A program made the position numbers and the translations under genes. Of a DNA stretch of 64,000 nucleotides, positions 50,087-60,975 are shown one piece after another. The stretch lies in assembly GCF_006715095.1 (NCBI RefSeq), contig NZ_VFMO01000001.1:2666001-2730000 (forward strand), in the 5' to 3' direction. How positions within the stretch are numbered: the first letter of the stretch is position 1; the number at the start of each line of letters is the position of its first letter. The stretch is from Yimella lutea. Lineage in GTDB: Bacteria > Actinomycetota > Actinomycetes > Actinomycetales > Dermatophilaceae. The notes under the pieces were generated by a model. It was not told the DNA's origin. It did not search any database and saw nothing but the letters and a program-made list of their open reading frames with translations.

Positions 50087-50919
50087 GTCCCTCAGCGCTA
50101 CGACTGAACGATGCGGCCTTCGGATACGGGGGCCGCGTCGTCGTCGACGGACTGACCTTCGACGTGCCGACCGGACAGGTGATGGCCGTCGTCGGGCCGA
50201 ACGGATCCGGGAAGTCCACCTTCGTCAAGGGCCTGCTCGGCCTGGCCGACCAACTCGGTGGTGACGCCGCCGTTTTCGGTGATCCGCCGCGCACCCGCGA
50301 GGTGCGACGCCGTATCGGTTACGTCCCACAGCGGCACACCCTGTCTGCGTCCGTACGCGCCACGGTCCGCGAGATCGTCGAGACCGGGCGCCTCGCGCAC
50401 CGGCCCTGGTACCGACCGGCCGGCGCCGACGACCGGGCCGCCGTGGACGCAGCACTCGCTCAGGTCGGGCTGGGCGATCGGGTCGACGCCGAGGTGTCCG
50501 ACCTGTCCGGCGGACAGCAACGCCGGGTACTCATCGCCCGTGCGCTGGCGGGGCGCCCGGACCTGCTGATCATGGACGAACCCACGGCGGGCGTCGACAC
50601 CGCCAGCCAGACCGTGCTCGCGGAGGTGCTGCACCGGCTCGCCGACGAGGGCACCACCATGTTGATCGTCACCCATGAACTGGTCGCACTGCGCGGCATC
50701 GTCGACCGGATCGTCGAGATTGCCCAAGGCGGACTGGCCTTCGACGGGACTCCCGTGGAGTGGGCGGAGCAGGAGCGCGGACGCATCTTGGCGACCGCGT
50801 CCCACGACGGTCACTGCGGCCCCGGCGATCCCGAGCGGTCCACGTACGCAATCGGCCCGTGGGACGGCATCACTCCCCCGCCCGCAGTGTCACGCCGCGT
50901 AGGAGGCCGTCGTGCTTGA
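50077..50919 (+). CDS. znuC: Zinc ABC transporter ATPase
   Basis: 280 residues: Walker A GPNGSGKST, Q-loop YVPQRH, signature LSGGQQRR, Walker B LLIMDEPT and the H-loop VTHEL. Powers ZnuB. The GTG at 50077 has GAAGGGAC upstream; an ATG at 50083 overlapping the znuA stop is the alternative. The C-terminal 50 residues past the H-loop (HDGHCGPGDPE) are His-containing and may sense zinc. Confidence 0.93.
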   Translation: MPMSPSALRLNDAAFGYGGRVVVDGLTFDVPTGQVMAVVGPNGSGKSTFVKGLLGLADQLGGDAAVFGDPPRTREVRRRIGYVPQRHTLSASVRATVREIVETGRLAHRPWYRPAGADDRAAVDAALAQVGLGDRVDAEVSDLSGGQQRRVLIARALAGRPDLLIMDEPTAGVDTASQTVLAEVLHRLADEGTTMLIVTHELVALRGIVDRIVEIAQGGLAFDGTPVEWAEQERGRILATASHDGHCGPGDPERSTYAIGPWDGITPPPAVSRRVGGRRA

Positions 50920-51916
50920 GATGTTCGAACTCGACTTCATGCGCCAGGCGTTCATCGCTGCTGTGCTCGTCGGTGCCGCGGCGCCCGCCGTGGGTGTCTT
51001 TCTGGTGCAACGACGGCTGTCGTTGATCGGGGACGGACTCGGTCACGTCGCACTGGCCGGCGTCGCGATCGGCGTGCTCACCGGCGCCGCGCCGACCTGG
51101 ACCGCGCTGGTCGCGGCGATACTTGCTGCCTGCGTGATCGAGGCAATTCGCTTGCGCGGCAACACGAATGCGGACGTCGCTCTCGCCGTGATGTTCTACG
51201 GCGGCATCGCGCTCGGTGTCGTGCTGCTGGCAAAGGCGCCGGCCGACCAGGGTGCATCGATGACGACGTACCTGTTCGGTTCGATCCTGACCACGCAGGC
51301 GGACGAGCTCTGGCAGTTCGCGGTGTTGGCCGTGATCGCGATCGGTGCCACGACCGTCCTGCGCAAGCGGTTGTTCGCGGTGGCGAACGACGAGGAGTTC
51401 GCCCGGGCGGTCGGCCTGCCGGTCATGCGGACCAACCTCTTGCTGTCGGTGCTCACGTCGGTGACCGTCGTGTTGTCGATGCGCGTGATCGGTCTGTTGC
51501 TGATCAGTGCACTGATGATTCTGCCCAACGCCACCGGCCAGTTGCTCGGCCGAAGCTTCCGGGCGTCCACCACCTGGGCTGTCGTCGTCGGGGTGCTGTG
51601 CGGCGCTGTAGGAGTCGCGGCGTCGTACCAACTCGACACCCCGTCCGGGGGCACCGTCGTCCTCACCGCCGTCCTGATCTTCATCGTGGTGTCGCTCGTC
51701 GCCGCGGCGCGCCGAGCGATCATCCTGCGCCGTGCGCGCGCCGGCACGCACCCACACCGGCACTACGACGGCTGCGGACATGACGCAGTGCTGCACGCCG
51801 ACCATGTCGATTACCTCCACGACGGGCACCACCACGCTGCGCACGACGACCACTGGGATGAACACGCGCCGACGCGTGAGACGTCCGGCAGAACCACCCA
51901 CGAGGAGCACGTCTGA
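50912..51916 (+). CDS. znuB: Zinc ABC transporter permease with His-rich tail
   Basis: 334 residues. About eight membrane segments of the ABC-3 family: FMRQAFIAAVLVGAAAPAVG, RRLSLIGDGLGHVALAGVAI and LLISALMILPNATGQLLGRS are conserved. The C-terminal 60 residues are a cytoplasmic His/Asp-rich tail (HPHRHYDGCGHD, HDGHHHAAHDDHW), which may bind zinc. Start GTG 50912 with AGGAGG, overlapping znuC by 8 bases. Confidence 0.92.
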   Translation: MLEMFELDFMRQAFIAAVLVGAAAPAVGVFLVQRRLSLIGDGLGHVALAGVAIGVLTGAAPTWTALVAAILAACVIEAIRLRGNTNADVALAVMFYGGIALGVVLLAKAPADQGASMTTYLFGSILTTQADELWQFAVLAVIAIGATTVLRKRLFAVANDEEFARAVGLPVMRTNLLLSVLTSVTVVLSMRVIGLLLISALMILPNATGQLLGRSFRASTTWAVVVGVLCGAVGVAASYQLDTPSGGTVVLTAVLIFIVVSLVAAARRAIILRRARAGTHPHRHYDGCGHDAVLHADHVDYLHDGHHHAAHDDHWDEHAPTRETSGRTTHEEHV

Positions 51917-52296
51917 TGAGCCGCAAACCGACCCGCCAGCAGACCGCCGTCGCCGAGCAACTCGCCTCCCGCGGCGACTTCGTATCGGCGCAGCAGTTGC
52001 ATGCCGCGCTCACCGCCAGCGGCGCATCGGTCGGTCTCGCGACGGTGTACCGGACACTGCAGACGATGGCCGGCGACGGCACCGTCGACGCGCTGATCAC
52101 CCCCGAGGGCGAGACCATCTACCGGCGGTGCGAGACCACCGGCCACCACCACCACCTGGTCTGCCGCCAGTGCGGCCGCACCGTCGAGGTGGAGGGCCCC
52201 GCCGTCGAGCAGTGGGCCGACCGGGTCAGCTCCGAGAACGGTTTCCGCGACGTCGAGCACACCCTCGAGATCTTCGGGGTCTGCGCCGAGCACTGA
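51916..52296 (+). CDS. zur: Fur-family zinc uptake regulator
   Basis: 126 residues: winged helix ASVGLATVYRTLQTMA and the metal-binding domain CETTGHHHHLVCRQCGRTVE, with paired CxxC cysteines (VCRQC and a final GVCAEH). It is the Zn-sensing repressor, and its own operon carries a matching palindrome upstream of znuA. Start ATG overlaps the znuB stop (ATGA), so the importer and its repressor are co-expressed, giving feedback control. Confidence 0.93.
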   Translation: MSRKPTRQQTAVAEQLASRGDFVSAQQLHAALTASGASVGLATVYRTLQTMAGDGTVDALITPEGETIYRRCETTGHHHHLVCRQCGRTVEVEGPAVEQWADRVSSENGFRDVEHTLEIFGVCAEH

Positions 52297-52310
52297 GCCT
52301 TTCTGTTTAC

Positions 52311-52398
52311 AGCGAGGTCATGCAGGGCGCGCGCTGCCAAGCATGTGTGTCATACGGAGCGCGCCATATTCGACGCGCTCTGCATGACACTGTCGCTT
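52311..52398. repeat. Large imperfect inverted repeat after zur (REP/MITE-like)
   Basis: GTCATGCAGGGCGCG on the left pairs with CGCGCTCTGCATGAC on the right (14 of 15), with AGCGA/TCGCT extensions at the outer ends and a central 45-base part that has its own GCGCGC repeats. It sits between convergent zur and uppS and could be a terminator or a small mobile repeat. Confidence 0.55.
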
Positions 52399-52406
52399 GG
52401 ACCAGG

Positions 52407-53186
52407 TCAGTTGGACGCAGCGTCGACGGCGCCACCGAAGCGGCGGTCGCGGTCGGCGTAAATCTGCACCGCTCGCCAGAGGTCCTGGCGGGTGAAGTCG
52501 GGCCACAGCGTGTCGAGGAAGACCATCTCGGCATACGCCGACTGCCACAGCAGGAAGTTGCTGGTGCGCTGCTCGCCGGAGGAGCGGACGAACAGGTCGA
52601 CGTCGGGCATGTCGGGCCAGGTGAGGTTGCGGGCGATCATCTTCTCGTCGATGGACGAGGGCTTGATCCGTCCCGCCTCCACTTGCTCGGCGATGCGCTG
52701 ACAGGCCTGCGCGATCTCCGCGCGTCCGCCGTAGTTGACGCACATCTGCAGCGTCATGCCGGTGTTGTTCGCGGTGAGTTCCTCGGCACGCTTGAGTTCC
52801 TTGAGCACCGACAGCCACAATCGCGGACGCTGCCCGGACCACCGGCAGCGCACGTTCCACGAGTGCAGCAGGTCGACCCTGCGGCGGATGACGTCGCGGT
52901 TGAAGCCCATCAGGAAACGCACCTCGTCCGGCGATCGCCGCCAGTTCTCGGTGGAGAACATGTACGCCGACAGGTTCGGAATGCCGAGTTCGATACACCC
53001 GGCGATCACGTCGATGAGTTGTGCCTCGCCGGCCTCGTGCCCCTTGGTGCGCGGCAGTCCCCGCTGGTTGGCCCAGCGCCCGTTGCCGTCCATGACCATT
53101 GCGACGTGCTGCGGGACGAGTTCGGCCGGGATCTTCGGCGGGTCGATCCCGGCGATGTGCAGCGGCGGGACGTCCGGGACGGTCAC
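52407..53186 (-). CDS. uppS: Isoprenyl diphosphate synthase (undecaprenyl/decaprenyl type)
   Basis: 259 residues, cis-prenyltransferase making the lipid carrier for cell-wall synthesis. Seen: [20 protein letters not shown] with the catalytic Asp, [15 protein letters not shown] and [20 protein letters not shown] with the substrate-binding Arg/Ser. The GTG at 53186 overlaps the recO stop (GTGA). Gene order recO-uppS next to zur matches M. tuberculosis Rv2359-Rv2362c. Confidence 0.93.
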   Translation of the reverse strand: MTVPDVPPLHIAGIDPPKIPAELVPQHVAMVMDGNGRWANQRGLPRTKGHEAGEAQLIDVIAGCIELGIPNLSAYMFSTENWRRSPDEVRFLMGFNRDVIRRRVDLLHSWNVRCRWSGQRPRLWLSVLKELKRAEELTANNTGMTLQMCVNYGGRAEIAQACQRIAEQVEAGRIKPSSIDEKMIARNLTWPDMPDVDLFVRSSGEQRTSNFLLWQSAYAEMVFLDTLWPDFTRQDLWRAVQIYADRDRRFGGAVDAASN

Positions 53187-53953
53187 TGGCGAACTCCTTC
53201 GGGTACCACGGTCGGGGTGCGATCGACCAGCCGCAACGATCTCACGCCGCGCTCGAGGTGCCATTGCACGTACGCCGCGACCAGGCCGGTCGCCTCGTTG
53301 CGCACCTCGGGTGCGCTGGCGTCGGCGACGTCCCAATCGGCTGCCAGCAGCGCACCGAGCAGCAGGAAGGTGTCCGGACGCGGGGCGCCGGATCCCGGGG
53401 TACGGCACGAGGAGCACACCGCTCCCCCACTGGCGAGATTGAACGCACGGTGCGGCCCGGGGTCGCCGCAACCGGCGCACCGGTCGAAGGTCGGCGCCCA
53501 GCCGGCGATCGCAACGGCCCGCAAGAGGTAGCTGTCGAGCACGAGCCCGGACTCGTGGGCCGAACTCGCCAGTGCCGCAAGGCCGCCCGCCAGCAGGTTG
53601 AACTGCTGAATCTGCTGCTCACCGTCCTCGCACAACCGCTCGGCCGTCTCCAACATCGCGGCAGCGGCGGTGTATGCACCGTAGTCCTGCGCGATGTGAT
53701 GGCCGTACGCCGCGACCAGTTCGGCCTGTGTCACGGTGTCCAGATTGCGTCCTTCGTAGCACTGCACCTGGACGATCATCGCCGGCTCGAGCCGCGACCC
53801 GAACTTCGACTTCGTGCGGCGAATCCCCTTCGCCACCGCACGCACCTTGCCGCGTCCGCGGGTCAACAGCGTGACGATCCGATCGTGCTCGCCCAGCTTG
53901 TGGGTGCGCAGCACGATCGCGACGTCGTTGTAGGTGGGCATGGTGTCGTCCAT
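53183..53953 (-). CDS. recO: DNA repair protein RecO
   Basis: 256 residues. N-terminal OB-fold: [20 protein letters not shown] then [13 protein letters not shown]. The C-terminal part has a four-Cys zinc site [19 protein letters not shown]. It helps load RecA on gapped DNA. The ATG at 53953 has GGGGGA before it; a second ATG four codons later gives the commoner N-terminus MPTYND. Coupled to uppS downstream. Confidence 0.92.
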   Translation of the reverse strand: MDDTMPTYNDVAIVLRTHKLGEHDRIVTLLTRGRGKVRAVAKGIRRTKSKFGSRLEPAMIVQVQCYEGRNLDTVTQAELVAAYGHHIAQDYGAYTAAAAMLETAERLCEDGEQQIQQFNLLAGGLAALASSAHESGLVLDSYLLRAVAIAGWAPTFDRCAGCGDPGPHRAFNLASGGAVCSSCRTPGSGAPRPDTFLLLGALLAADWDVADASAPEVRNEATGLVAAYVQWHLERGVRSLRLVDRTPTVVPEGVRQ

Positions 53954-53991
53954 TGTCCCCCAACCCGAGCAGCCGACACCGCACCGACACC

Positions 53992-53997
53992 TAGGAT
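53992..53997 (+). promoter_or_regulatory. -10 box of a leaderless FAD-oxidoreductase gene
   Basis: TAGGAT, seven bases, ATG at 54005. Confidence 0.45.
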
Positions 53998-54004
53998 CGG
54001 GCAC

Positions 54005-55555
54005 ATGCACAACACCACGTCGCACGACGTCGTCATCGTCGGTGGAGGGCACAACGGCCTCACTGCCGCCGCCTACCTCGCGAAGGCAGGCAAGTCGGTC
54101 CTGCTGCTGGAGCGGCAGTCCGATCTCGGCGGCGCGACTGTCTCGACGGACGCGTTCGACGGCATGGGTGCTCGGCTGTCGCGGTACTCCTACCTGGTCA
54201 GTCTGATGCCACGCCGGATCATCGACGATCTCGGCCTGAATCTGCGACTGGCCCGCCGCCGCTACTCCTCCTACACACCCGTACCCGGAGCCGCCCGCGG
54301 GCTGCTCGTCGACAACGGCGACGCGGACGCGACCAAGGCATCCTTCGACGCGATCGGCGCCGCCGCGGACTTCGAGCGGTGGAATGAGTTCTACGGCCGC
54401 ACAACGGAACTCGCCCGGAAGTTGTGGCCGACGATGACCGAACCGCTGATGCGCCGGTCGCAGATGGAACAGCTGGTCGGGGACCCGACGTCGGTGCGGG
54501 ACTTCATCGATCGTCCGCTCGGCGAGGTCATCGAGAACACTTTCACCGACGACCTGGTACGCGGGGTCGCGCTGACCGACGGTCTGATCTCCACGTACGC
54601 GTCCGCGCACCAGGCAGACCTGCGCCACAACATCTGCTTCCTCTACCACGTGGTCGGTGGCGGCACCGGCGACTGGGACGTGCCCATCGGCGGAATGGGC
54701 CAGGTGGCAACGCAATTGGCCGAGGTTGCACGCGCCGCAGGCGCGACGTTGACGACGGACGCAACGGTCACGGGCGTCGGGCACGGCGCCGTCAGCTGGA
54801 CCGAGGCCGCCGGGGACGAACACCGTGCCACCGCAGGGACCGTCCTCTGGGCTGCCGCACCCGCCGTCCTCGATGACCTGGTCGGGGCCCGCGGCGACCG
54901 GGTCGAGGGTGCGCAGGTGAAGGTGAATCTGCTGCTGTCCCGGCTGCCGCGGCTGAAGGAGACGGACGTTGCACCGCAGGCGGCGTTCGGCGGCACCTTC
55001 CACATCAACGAGCTGTATTCACAGCTCGAATCCGCCTACAGCACAGCAGAATCCGGATCGATTCCCGACCCGATGCCCGCGGAGATCTACTGTCACTCGA
55101 TCACCGATCCGAGCATCCTGTCCCCCGAGCTGCAGGCGTCCGGGGCCCAGACACTCACGGTCTTCACGCTCCAGACGCCCGACCGCCTACTGGACGACGC
55201 GGACGCCGACGTGCGGGACGACCTGCAGCGTCGGGTGCTCGATTCGCTCAGCTCGGTACTCGCCGAGCCGATCGACGACGTCGTCATGCGCGATCGTGGC
55301 GGCAACCTCTGCATCGAGACGAAGACCACGCGCGATCTGCAGGACGTACTCGCGATGCCGGGCGGCAACATCTTCCATGCACCGCTGACCTGGCCATGGG
55401 CCGAGGACGACGCCTGCCTCGAGACTGCTGCGCAGCGCTGGGGAGTCGCGACGGCGTACGACGGCATCCTGCTGGCCGGCGCCGGTTCGCAGCGCGGTGG
55501 TGGAGTCAGCGGACTCGGCGGCTACGCGGCTGCGATGGCGGTGCTCGGACGCTGA
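54005..55555 (+). CDS. FAD-dependent oxidoreductase, CrtI/PYROXD2-like (second copy)
   Basis: 516 residues: N-terminal HDVVIVGGGHNGLTAAAYLA and GGATVSTDAF, then conserved VVGGGTGDWDVPIGGMGQVA and C-terminal GILLAGAGSQRGGGVSGLGG for FAD. It resembles eukaryotic PYROXD2 more than true phytoene desaturase. Similar in layout to the protein at 32208 but clearly a separate branch. Divergent from recO. Confidence 0.87.
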   Translation: MHNTTSHDVVIVGGGHNGLTAAAYLAKAGKSVLLLERQSDLGGATVSTDAFDGMGARLSRYSYLVSLMPRRIIDDLGLNLRLARRRYSSYTPVPGAARGLLVDNGDADATKASFDAIGAAADFERWNEFYGRTTELARKLWPTMTEPLMRRSQMEQLVGDPTSVRDFIDRPLGEVIENTFTDDLVRGVALTDGLISTYASAHQADLRHNICFLYHVVGGGTGDWDVPIGGMGQVATQLAEVARAAGATLTTDATVTGVGHGAVSWTEAAGDEHRATAGTVLWAAAPAVLDDLVGARGDRVEGAQVKVNLLLSRLPRLKETDVAPQAAFGGTFHINELYSQLESAYSTAESGSIPDPMPAEIYCHSITDPSILSPELQASGAQTLTVFTLQTPDRLLDDADADVRDDLQRRVLDSLSSVLAEPIDDVVMRDRGGNLCIETKTTRDLQDVLAMPGGNIFHAPLTWPWAEDDACLETAAQRWGVATAYDGILLAGAGSQRGGGVSGLGGYAAAMAVLGR

Positions 55556-55562
55556 TCAACGT

Positions 55563-55578
55563 TCGTACATATGTTCTA
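55563..55578. promoter_or_regulatory. LexA-like SOS box upstream of alkB
   Basis: TCGTACATATGTTCTA differs by two bases from the actinobacterial consensus TCGAAC-N4-GTTCGA. It spans about -22 to -37 from a -10 box (TAGCGT) of the alkB gene, a position that would block transcription. Confidence 0.6.
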
Positions 55579-55599
55579 GACATCGGCGGTCCGATCGCC

Positions 55600-55605
55600 T
55601 AGCGT
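55600..55605 (+). promoter_or_regulatory. -10 box of leaderless alkB
   Basis: TAGCGT, six bases, ATG at 55612. Confidence 0.5.
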
Positions 55606-55611
55606 CGGACT

Positions 55612-56253
55612 ATGTCCTACGCACTTCAGGGTTCGCTGCTCGACCAGGAGGAGCAGATCGGGCTGCGCAGCCTGGGTGTCGCCGTCCGACGTACTCCTTT
55701 GACTCGCGGAGCATGGGTCGACCTGCGTCCGGGCTGGCTCACCGGGGCCGACGAGTTGTTCAGCAGGCTGATGCCGGGTGGCAGCGGCGGCGTCGACTGG
55801 CGCGGCGAACGACGGATGATGTACGACCGCGAGGTGGCCACTCCCCGCCTGTTGCGGTTCTATTCCGAAGCCGAGAACTGGCCGGATCCCGTCCTGCAGC
55901 AAGCTCGTTCGGCACTCTCGTCGCACTATGCCGACGAGCTCGGAGAGCCTTTCACCACCGCGGGCATGTGCCTGTACCGCGACGGACGCGACTCGGTGGC
56001 GTGGCACGGGGACCGGGAGGGACGCGCATCTACACAGGACACGATGGTTGCGATCGTCTCCGTCGGTTCACCGAGAGCGTTGTTGATGCGACCCGCCGGC
56101 GGCGGCGAGTCGGTGCGCTTCGTCCTCGGCCACGGTGATCTCGTCGTGATGGGTGGTTCACATCAGCGCACCTGGGAACACGCCATTCCGAAAACCAGCA
56201 AGCCGGTCGGCCCGCGCATCAGCATCCAGTTCCGGCCACACGGAATCCGCTGA
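55612..56253 (+). CDS. alkB: AlkB-like 2-oxoglutarate/Fe(II) dioxygenase
   Basis: 213 residues. Repairs alkylated bases such as 1-methyladenine and 3-methylcytosine by oxidative demethylation. Iron ligands HxD in VAWHGDREGR and the second His in RTWEHAIPK; the 2-oxoglutarate Arg is in GPRISIQFRP. The substrate-binding lid has RRMMYDREVATPRLLRFY. A LexA-like box 34 bases upstream suggests SOS control. Its 3' end is overlapped on the other strand by an MFS remnant. Confidence 0.9.
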   Translation: MSYALQGSLLDQEEQIGLRSLGVAVRRTPLTRGAWVDLRPGWLTGADELFSRLMPGGSGGVDWRGERRMMYDREVATPRLLRFYSEAENWPDPVLQQARSALSSHYADELGEPFTTAGMCLYRDGRDSVAWHGDREGRASTQDTMVAIVSVGSPRALLMRPAGGGESVRFVLGHGDLVVMGGSHQRTWEHAIPKTSKPVGPRISIQFRPHGIR

Positions 56254-56518
56254 GGCTCGCGCCTTTCGCGACCGCAATCCCGTCACGGCCAAGACGACGA
56301 TGAACAACGCGATCGCCGCCGAGACCCATCCCAGCTGGGTTGTAGCCCATCCGATCGACGATGACACCGGTGACCCCCCGCCTGCCGGAGATGTCCTCGG
56401 CCAGCAGCGCACCGACCGCCATGCCGGCGGCCATGCCGACACCGCCGAGCACCTGCGCACCCATCAGAGTGCGGACGATGCGCGGTTGGATGTCGGCGTG
56501 CGCCGCGGTGGTCGTCAT
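56250..56518 (-). pseudogene. Remnant of an MFS transporter (internal deletion and frameshift)
   Basis: Starts with an MFS-like N-terminus, MTTTAAHADIQPRIVRTLMG and QVLGGVGMAAGMAVGALLAE, then jumps to a C-terminal MFS end in a second frame, GWVSAAIALFIVVLAVTGLR. A normal member has about 400 residues; only both ends remain, joined near GVIVDRMGYNP. The ATG overlaps the stop of the upstream gene (ATGA). Confidence 0.55.
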
Positions 56519-57009
56519 CAAGCGAGCAGCGCGGCGATCACGATCACCAGGATCACCAGCACCGCGAACCCGAGTGCACCGAACATGCAACCCTTGCCCT
56601 TCGCCTTCTGCGGCTCGTGGCCGATGCTCCCGGTGGTGAACTGGTGCAACGGTCCACGGTAGAACACCGGAACCTGTTGCCCCGGAACCATGTTCAGCGG
56701 CATTTCGGCCTGCCCGTAGCGACGCAGCCATTGGCAGTAGATCGATAGGTGGTGCTGGCCGGGCGGGAGCGGGAAGGTGAAGGACCCGTAACCCGACGGC
56801 ACCTGCCGCCCGTCGATCAGCACGACCGGCGGCACCATGTTCGAGGTCATCGCGCTGCCCTGAACGGTCAGGTGCAGGTATCCCGGGGGCGGTCCCTGAT
56901 ACGGGCTTTGCTGCGGCGGATGCTGCCCCTGCTGAGGCCCGGGGCCACCCCAGCCGGGCGGAGGCGGACCGGTAGGGCCCGGAGAGTGCCCGGGCGGCTG
57001 TCCGCTCAC
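56518..57009 (-). CDS. Pro-rich protein with a C-terminal membrane anchor
   Basis: 163 residues. Residues 1-45 are Pro/Gly/Gln-rich (GPTGPPPPGWGGPGPQQGQH). The middle has a beta-rich domain (YLHLTVQGSAMTSNMVPPVV; SGYGSFTFPLPPGQHHLSIY), and a single hydrophobic segment (MFGALGFAVLVILVIVIAAL) ends it. A tail-anchored membrane protein of unknown function, with the Pro-rich part facing the cytoplasm if the tail is the anchor. Overlaps the aminotransferase by 4 bases. Confidence 0.7.
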   Translation of the reverse strand: MSGQPPGHSPGPTGPPPPGWGGPGPQQGQHPPQQSPYQGPPPGYLHLTVQGSAMTSNMVPPVVLIDGRQVPSGYGSFTFPLPPGQHHLSIYCQWLRRYGQAEMPLNMVPGQQVPVFYRGPLHQFTTGSIGHEPQKAKGKGCMFGALGFAVLVILVIVIAALLA

Positions 57010-58244
57010 AGCGCGACGTCCAGCGCCTGTCGGGTGACCTGGGCCAGCTGGTTCACCTGCTCGTCGGTCATCACGAACGCCGGCGAGTACTGGACGCCGC
57101 CCGCACCGACGGCACGCGTGGCGACACCGAGTTCACGCATCTTGGCCACCACCGGGGCGGCCTTGGCGATGTCGTGCAGTTGAACTGCAGCGACGGCGGC
57201 CGTCCCGCAACGCACCTCGGCGACCGCCTCGTGCTGCTCGAGCGGCTTCAAGGCTGCGGCCAGCGAACCCTCGAGGCGAGCGGCCTCGTCCAGCAGGCCC
57301 TCGGCCTCGATGAGGTCGAGGTTGGCGTTCGCGACGGCGGCCGCGACTGCGTGCCCGGAGTAGGTGTATCCGTGGCGCAGCCAGCGTCCGGCGCCCTGTT
57401 CGAAGAACGGCTCGGCGATCTTCGGTGCGACGAACACGGCACCCATCGGGATGTAACCGGACGTCAGGCCCTTCGCCGTGGTGACGAAGTCGGGTTCGAG
57501 CCCGAACTTCGCCGAAGCGAACCATGCGCCGCCGATGCGTCCGAACCCGGTGACGACCTCGTCTGCGACGAACAGGATGTCGTGCTCGGTGCAGATCTTG
57601 CGGACCGCCATGAGGTAGTCCTCGGGCGGCGGATACACGCCGCCGGCACCCATCACCGGTTCGGCGAAGAACGCCGCGATGTTCTCCGGGCCGATGCGCT
57701 CGATCGTCGCACGCAGGTCCTCGGCGTCATCCCAGGCGACGTGCGCCTGGTCGTCGACAAGGACGCCGTAGCCTTCCGTGTTGCCCTGGATGCCACCCAA
57801 TGAGGTTCCGGCGTAATGCATTCCGTGGTACGCCTTGGAGCGGCCGATGATGTACCGCTTGCTCTCACGGCCCATCTCGAACCAGTAGCGGCGCGCGATC
57901 TTGGCCGCGGTCTCCACCGAGTCGGAGCCTCCGGAGGTGAGGAAGATCTTGGATCCGGGCACCGGCGCTATCCCGGCCAGTCGCTCGGCGAGCTCGATCA
58001 CCGGAGGGTTCGCGTAGTCACCGAAGGTGCTGTACGCGGCGAGCGTCTCCGCCTGCTTGGCTGCGGCGGCGGCCAACTCCTTGCGTCCGTGTCCCACGTT
58101 GGCGAACCACAGGCCCGCCGTCGCGTCGAGATACTCCTTGCCGGTGTCGTCCCAGACGTGCACACCCTCACCACGCGCGACGACGAATTCACCGTTCTCC
58201 TCGACGACCCCCATGTCCGAGAACGGATGCCACAAAGCGCCCAC
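57006..58244 (-). CDS. Class III (omega) aminotransferase, aspartate aminotransferase family
   Basis: 412 residues, PLP enzyme moving amino groups between omega-amino acids or amines and pyruvate or 2-oxoglutarate. The PLP Lys is in TTAKGLTSGYIPMGA. Other blocks: HPFSDM, LFVADEVVTGFGRIG and GYTYSGHAVAAAVANAN. The exact substrate (beta-alanine, putrescine or similar) cannot be told. The GTG at 58244 has AGGAGGTGC before it. Confidence 0.9.
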   Translation of the reverse strand: MGALWHPFSDMGVVEENGEFVVARGEGVHVWDDTGKEYLDATAGLWFANVGHGRKELAAAAAKQAETLAAYSTFGDYANPPVIELAERLAGIAPVPGSKIFLTSGGSDSVETAAKIARRYWFEMGRESKRYIIGRSKAYHGMHYAGTSLGGIQGNTEGYGVLVDDQAHVAWDDAEDLRATIERIGPENIAAFFAEPVMGAGGVYPPPEDYLMAVRKICTEHDILFVADEVVTGFGRIGGAWFASAKFGLEPDFVTTAKGLTSGYIPMGAVFVAPKIAEPFFEQGAGRWLRHGYTYSGHAVAAAVANANLDLIEAEGLLDEAARLEGSLAAALKPLEQHEAVAEVRCGTAAVAAVQLHDIAKAAPVVAKMRELGVATRAVGAGGVQYSPAFVMTDEQVNQLAQVTRQALDVAL

Positions 58245-58330
58245 GGCGCACCTCCTGTTGCTATCTTCCTGGCTTCTGTTTCACCCTAGCCGCGGCCATA
58301 TCACCCGGCCCGGGCCGTCCCACCAGGCAC

Positions 58331-58336
58331 TACGGT
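58331..58336 (+). promoter_or_regulatory. -10 box of a leaderless maleylpyruvate isomerase-type gene
   Basis: TACGGT, six bases, ATG at 58343. Confidence 0.45.
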
Positions 58337-58342
58337 CGACGC

Positions 58343-59140
58343 ATGAGTCTCGACTTCCGCGCCCAACTTGAGCATCAATCGCAGCTGTTCCGCACGGCGA
58401 TCGAAGCGTCCGAGCCGAGTGCGCGAGTGCCCACCTGCCCGGACTGGAACGCCGATGATCTGTTGGCGCACCTGACCGAGGTGCAGTGGTTCTGGTCGAC
58501 GGTCCTCGCCACGCCGGTCCGTCACGCGTCGCAACTTGCGGAGATCGAGCGTCCCGAGCGAGCCGACGGCCGGGATGCGTTGTTGTCCGCGTTCGACGAC
58601 GCCCACGCGAAGCTCTGCGATGCGCTCGGTTCGACGGACGTCGGTGCCGCTCGTTGGATGTGGACGCGTGACCCCGGTCTGCATACCGCCGGTTACATCG
58701 CGCGCCGTCAGGCACACGAAGCGCTCATCCACCGCGTTGACGCCGAACTGACCATTGCACAACCGATCTCGCACATCGACCCGGTGCTGGCGGCCGATGG
58801 AGTCGACGAGATCCTTCGCGTCATGCTCGGTGGTCACCCCGAGTGGACGACGTTCGCCGCGCAGGACGGCATCGTCCGATTCGAAGCCGTCGACACCGGT
58901 GACAACTGGACCGTGCATCTGGGCAGGCTCGCCGGGACGCATCCTGAGTCGGGTGAAACCGTGGACGAGACGAGCATGCTGCCGATCGACTCGGGTGAGC
59001 CGATCGCCACCATCAGCGGTCGCGCCTGGGAGCTCGACCTGTGGCTGTGGAACCGCGGCGATTTCGACATGCTGGAGCGCTCCGGCGACACCGTCGCACT
59101 CCAGCACGTCGTCGACGCGCTTGCTGAGGGTCTGAACTGA
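58343..59140 (+). CDS. Maleylpyruvate isomerase family mycothiol-dependent enzyme
   Basis: 265 residues with the DinB-like MDMPI fold: VPTCPDWNADDLLAHLTEVQ, RRQAHEALIHRVDAEL (metal ligand region) and a C-terminal SCP-type or alkylmercury-lyase-like part (GDNWTVHLGRL). Mycothiol is the actinobacterial thiol; members isomerise maleylpyruvate or transfer mycothiol to unknown substrates. Convergent with leuA, which begins two bases beyond its stop. Confidence 0.85.
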   Translation: MSLDFRAQLEHQSQLFRTAIEASEPSARVPTCPDWNADDLLAHLTEVQWFWSTVLATPVRHASQLAEIERPERADGRDALLSAFDDAHAKLCDALGSTDVGAARWMWTRDPGLHTAGYIARRQAHEALIHRVDAELTIAQPISHIDPVLAADGVDEILRVMLGGHPEWTTFAAQDGIVRFEAVDTGDNWTVHLGRLAGTHPESGETVDETSMLPIDSGEPIATISGRAWELDLWLWNRGDFDMLERSGDTVALQHVVDALAEGLN

Positions 59141-59141
59141 A

Positions 59142-60956
<1,815 letters not shown>

Positions 60957-60975
<19 letters not shown>

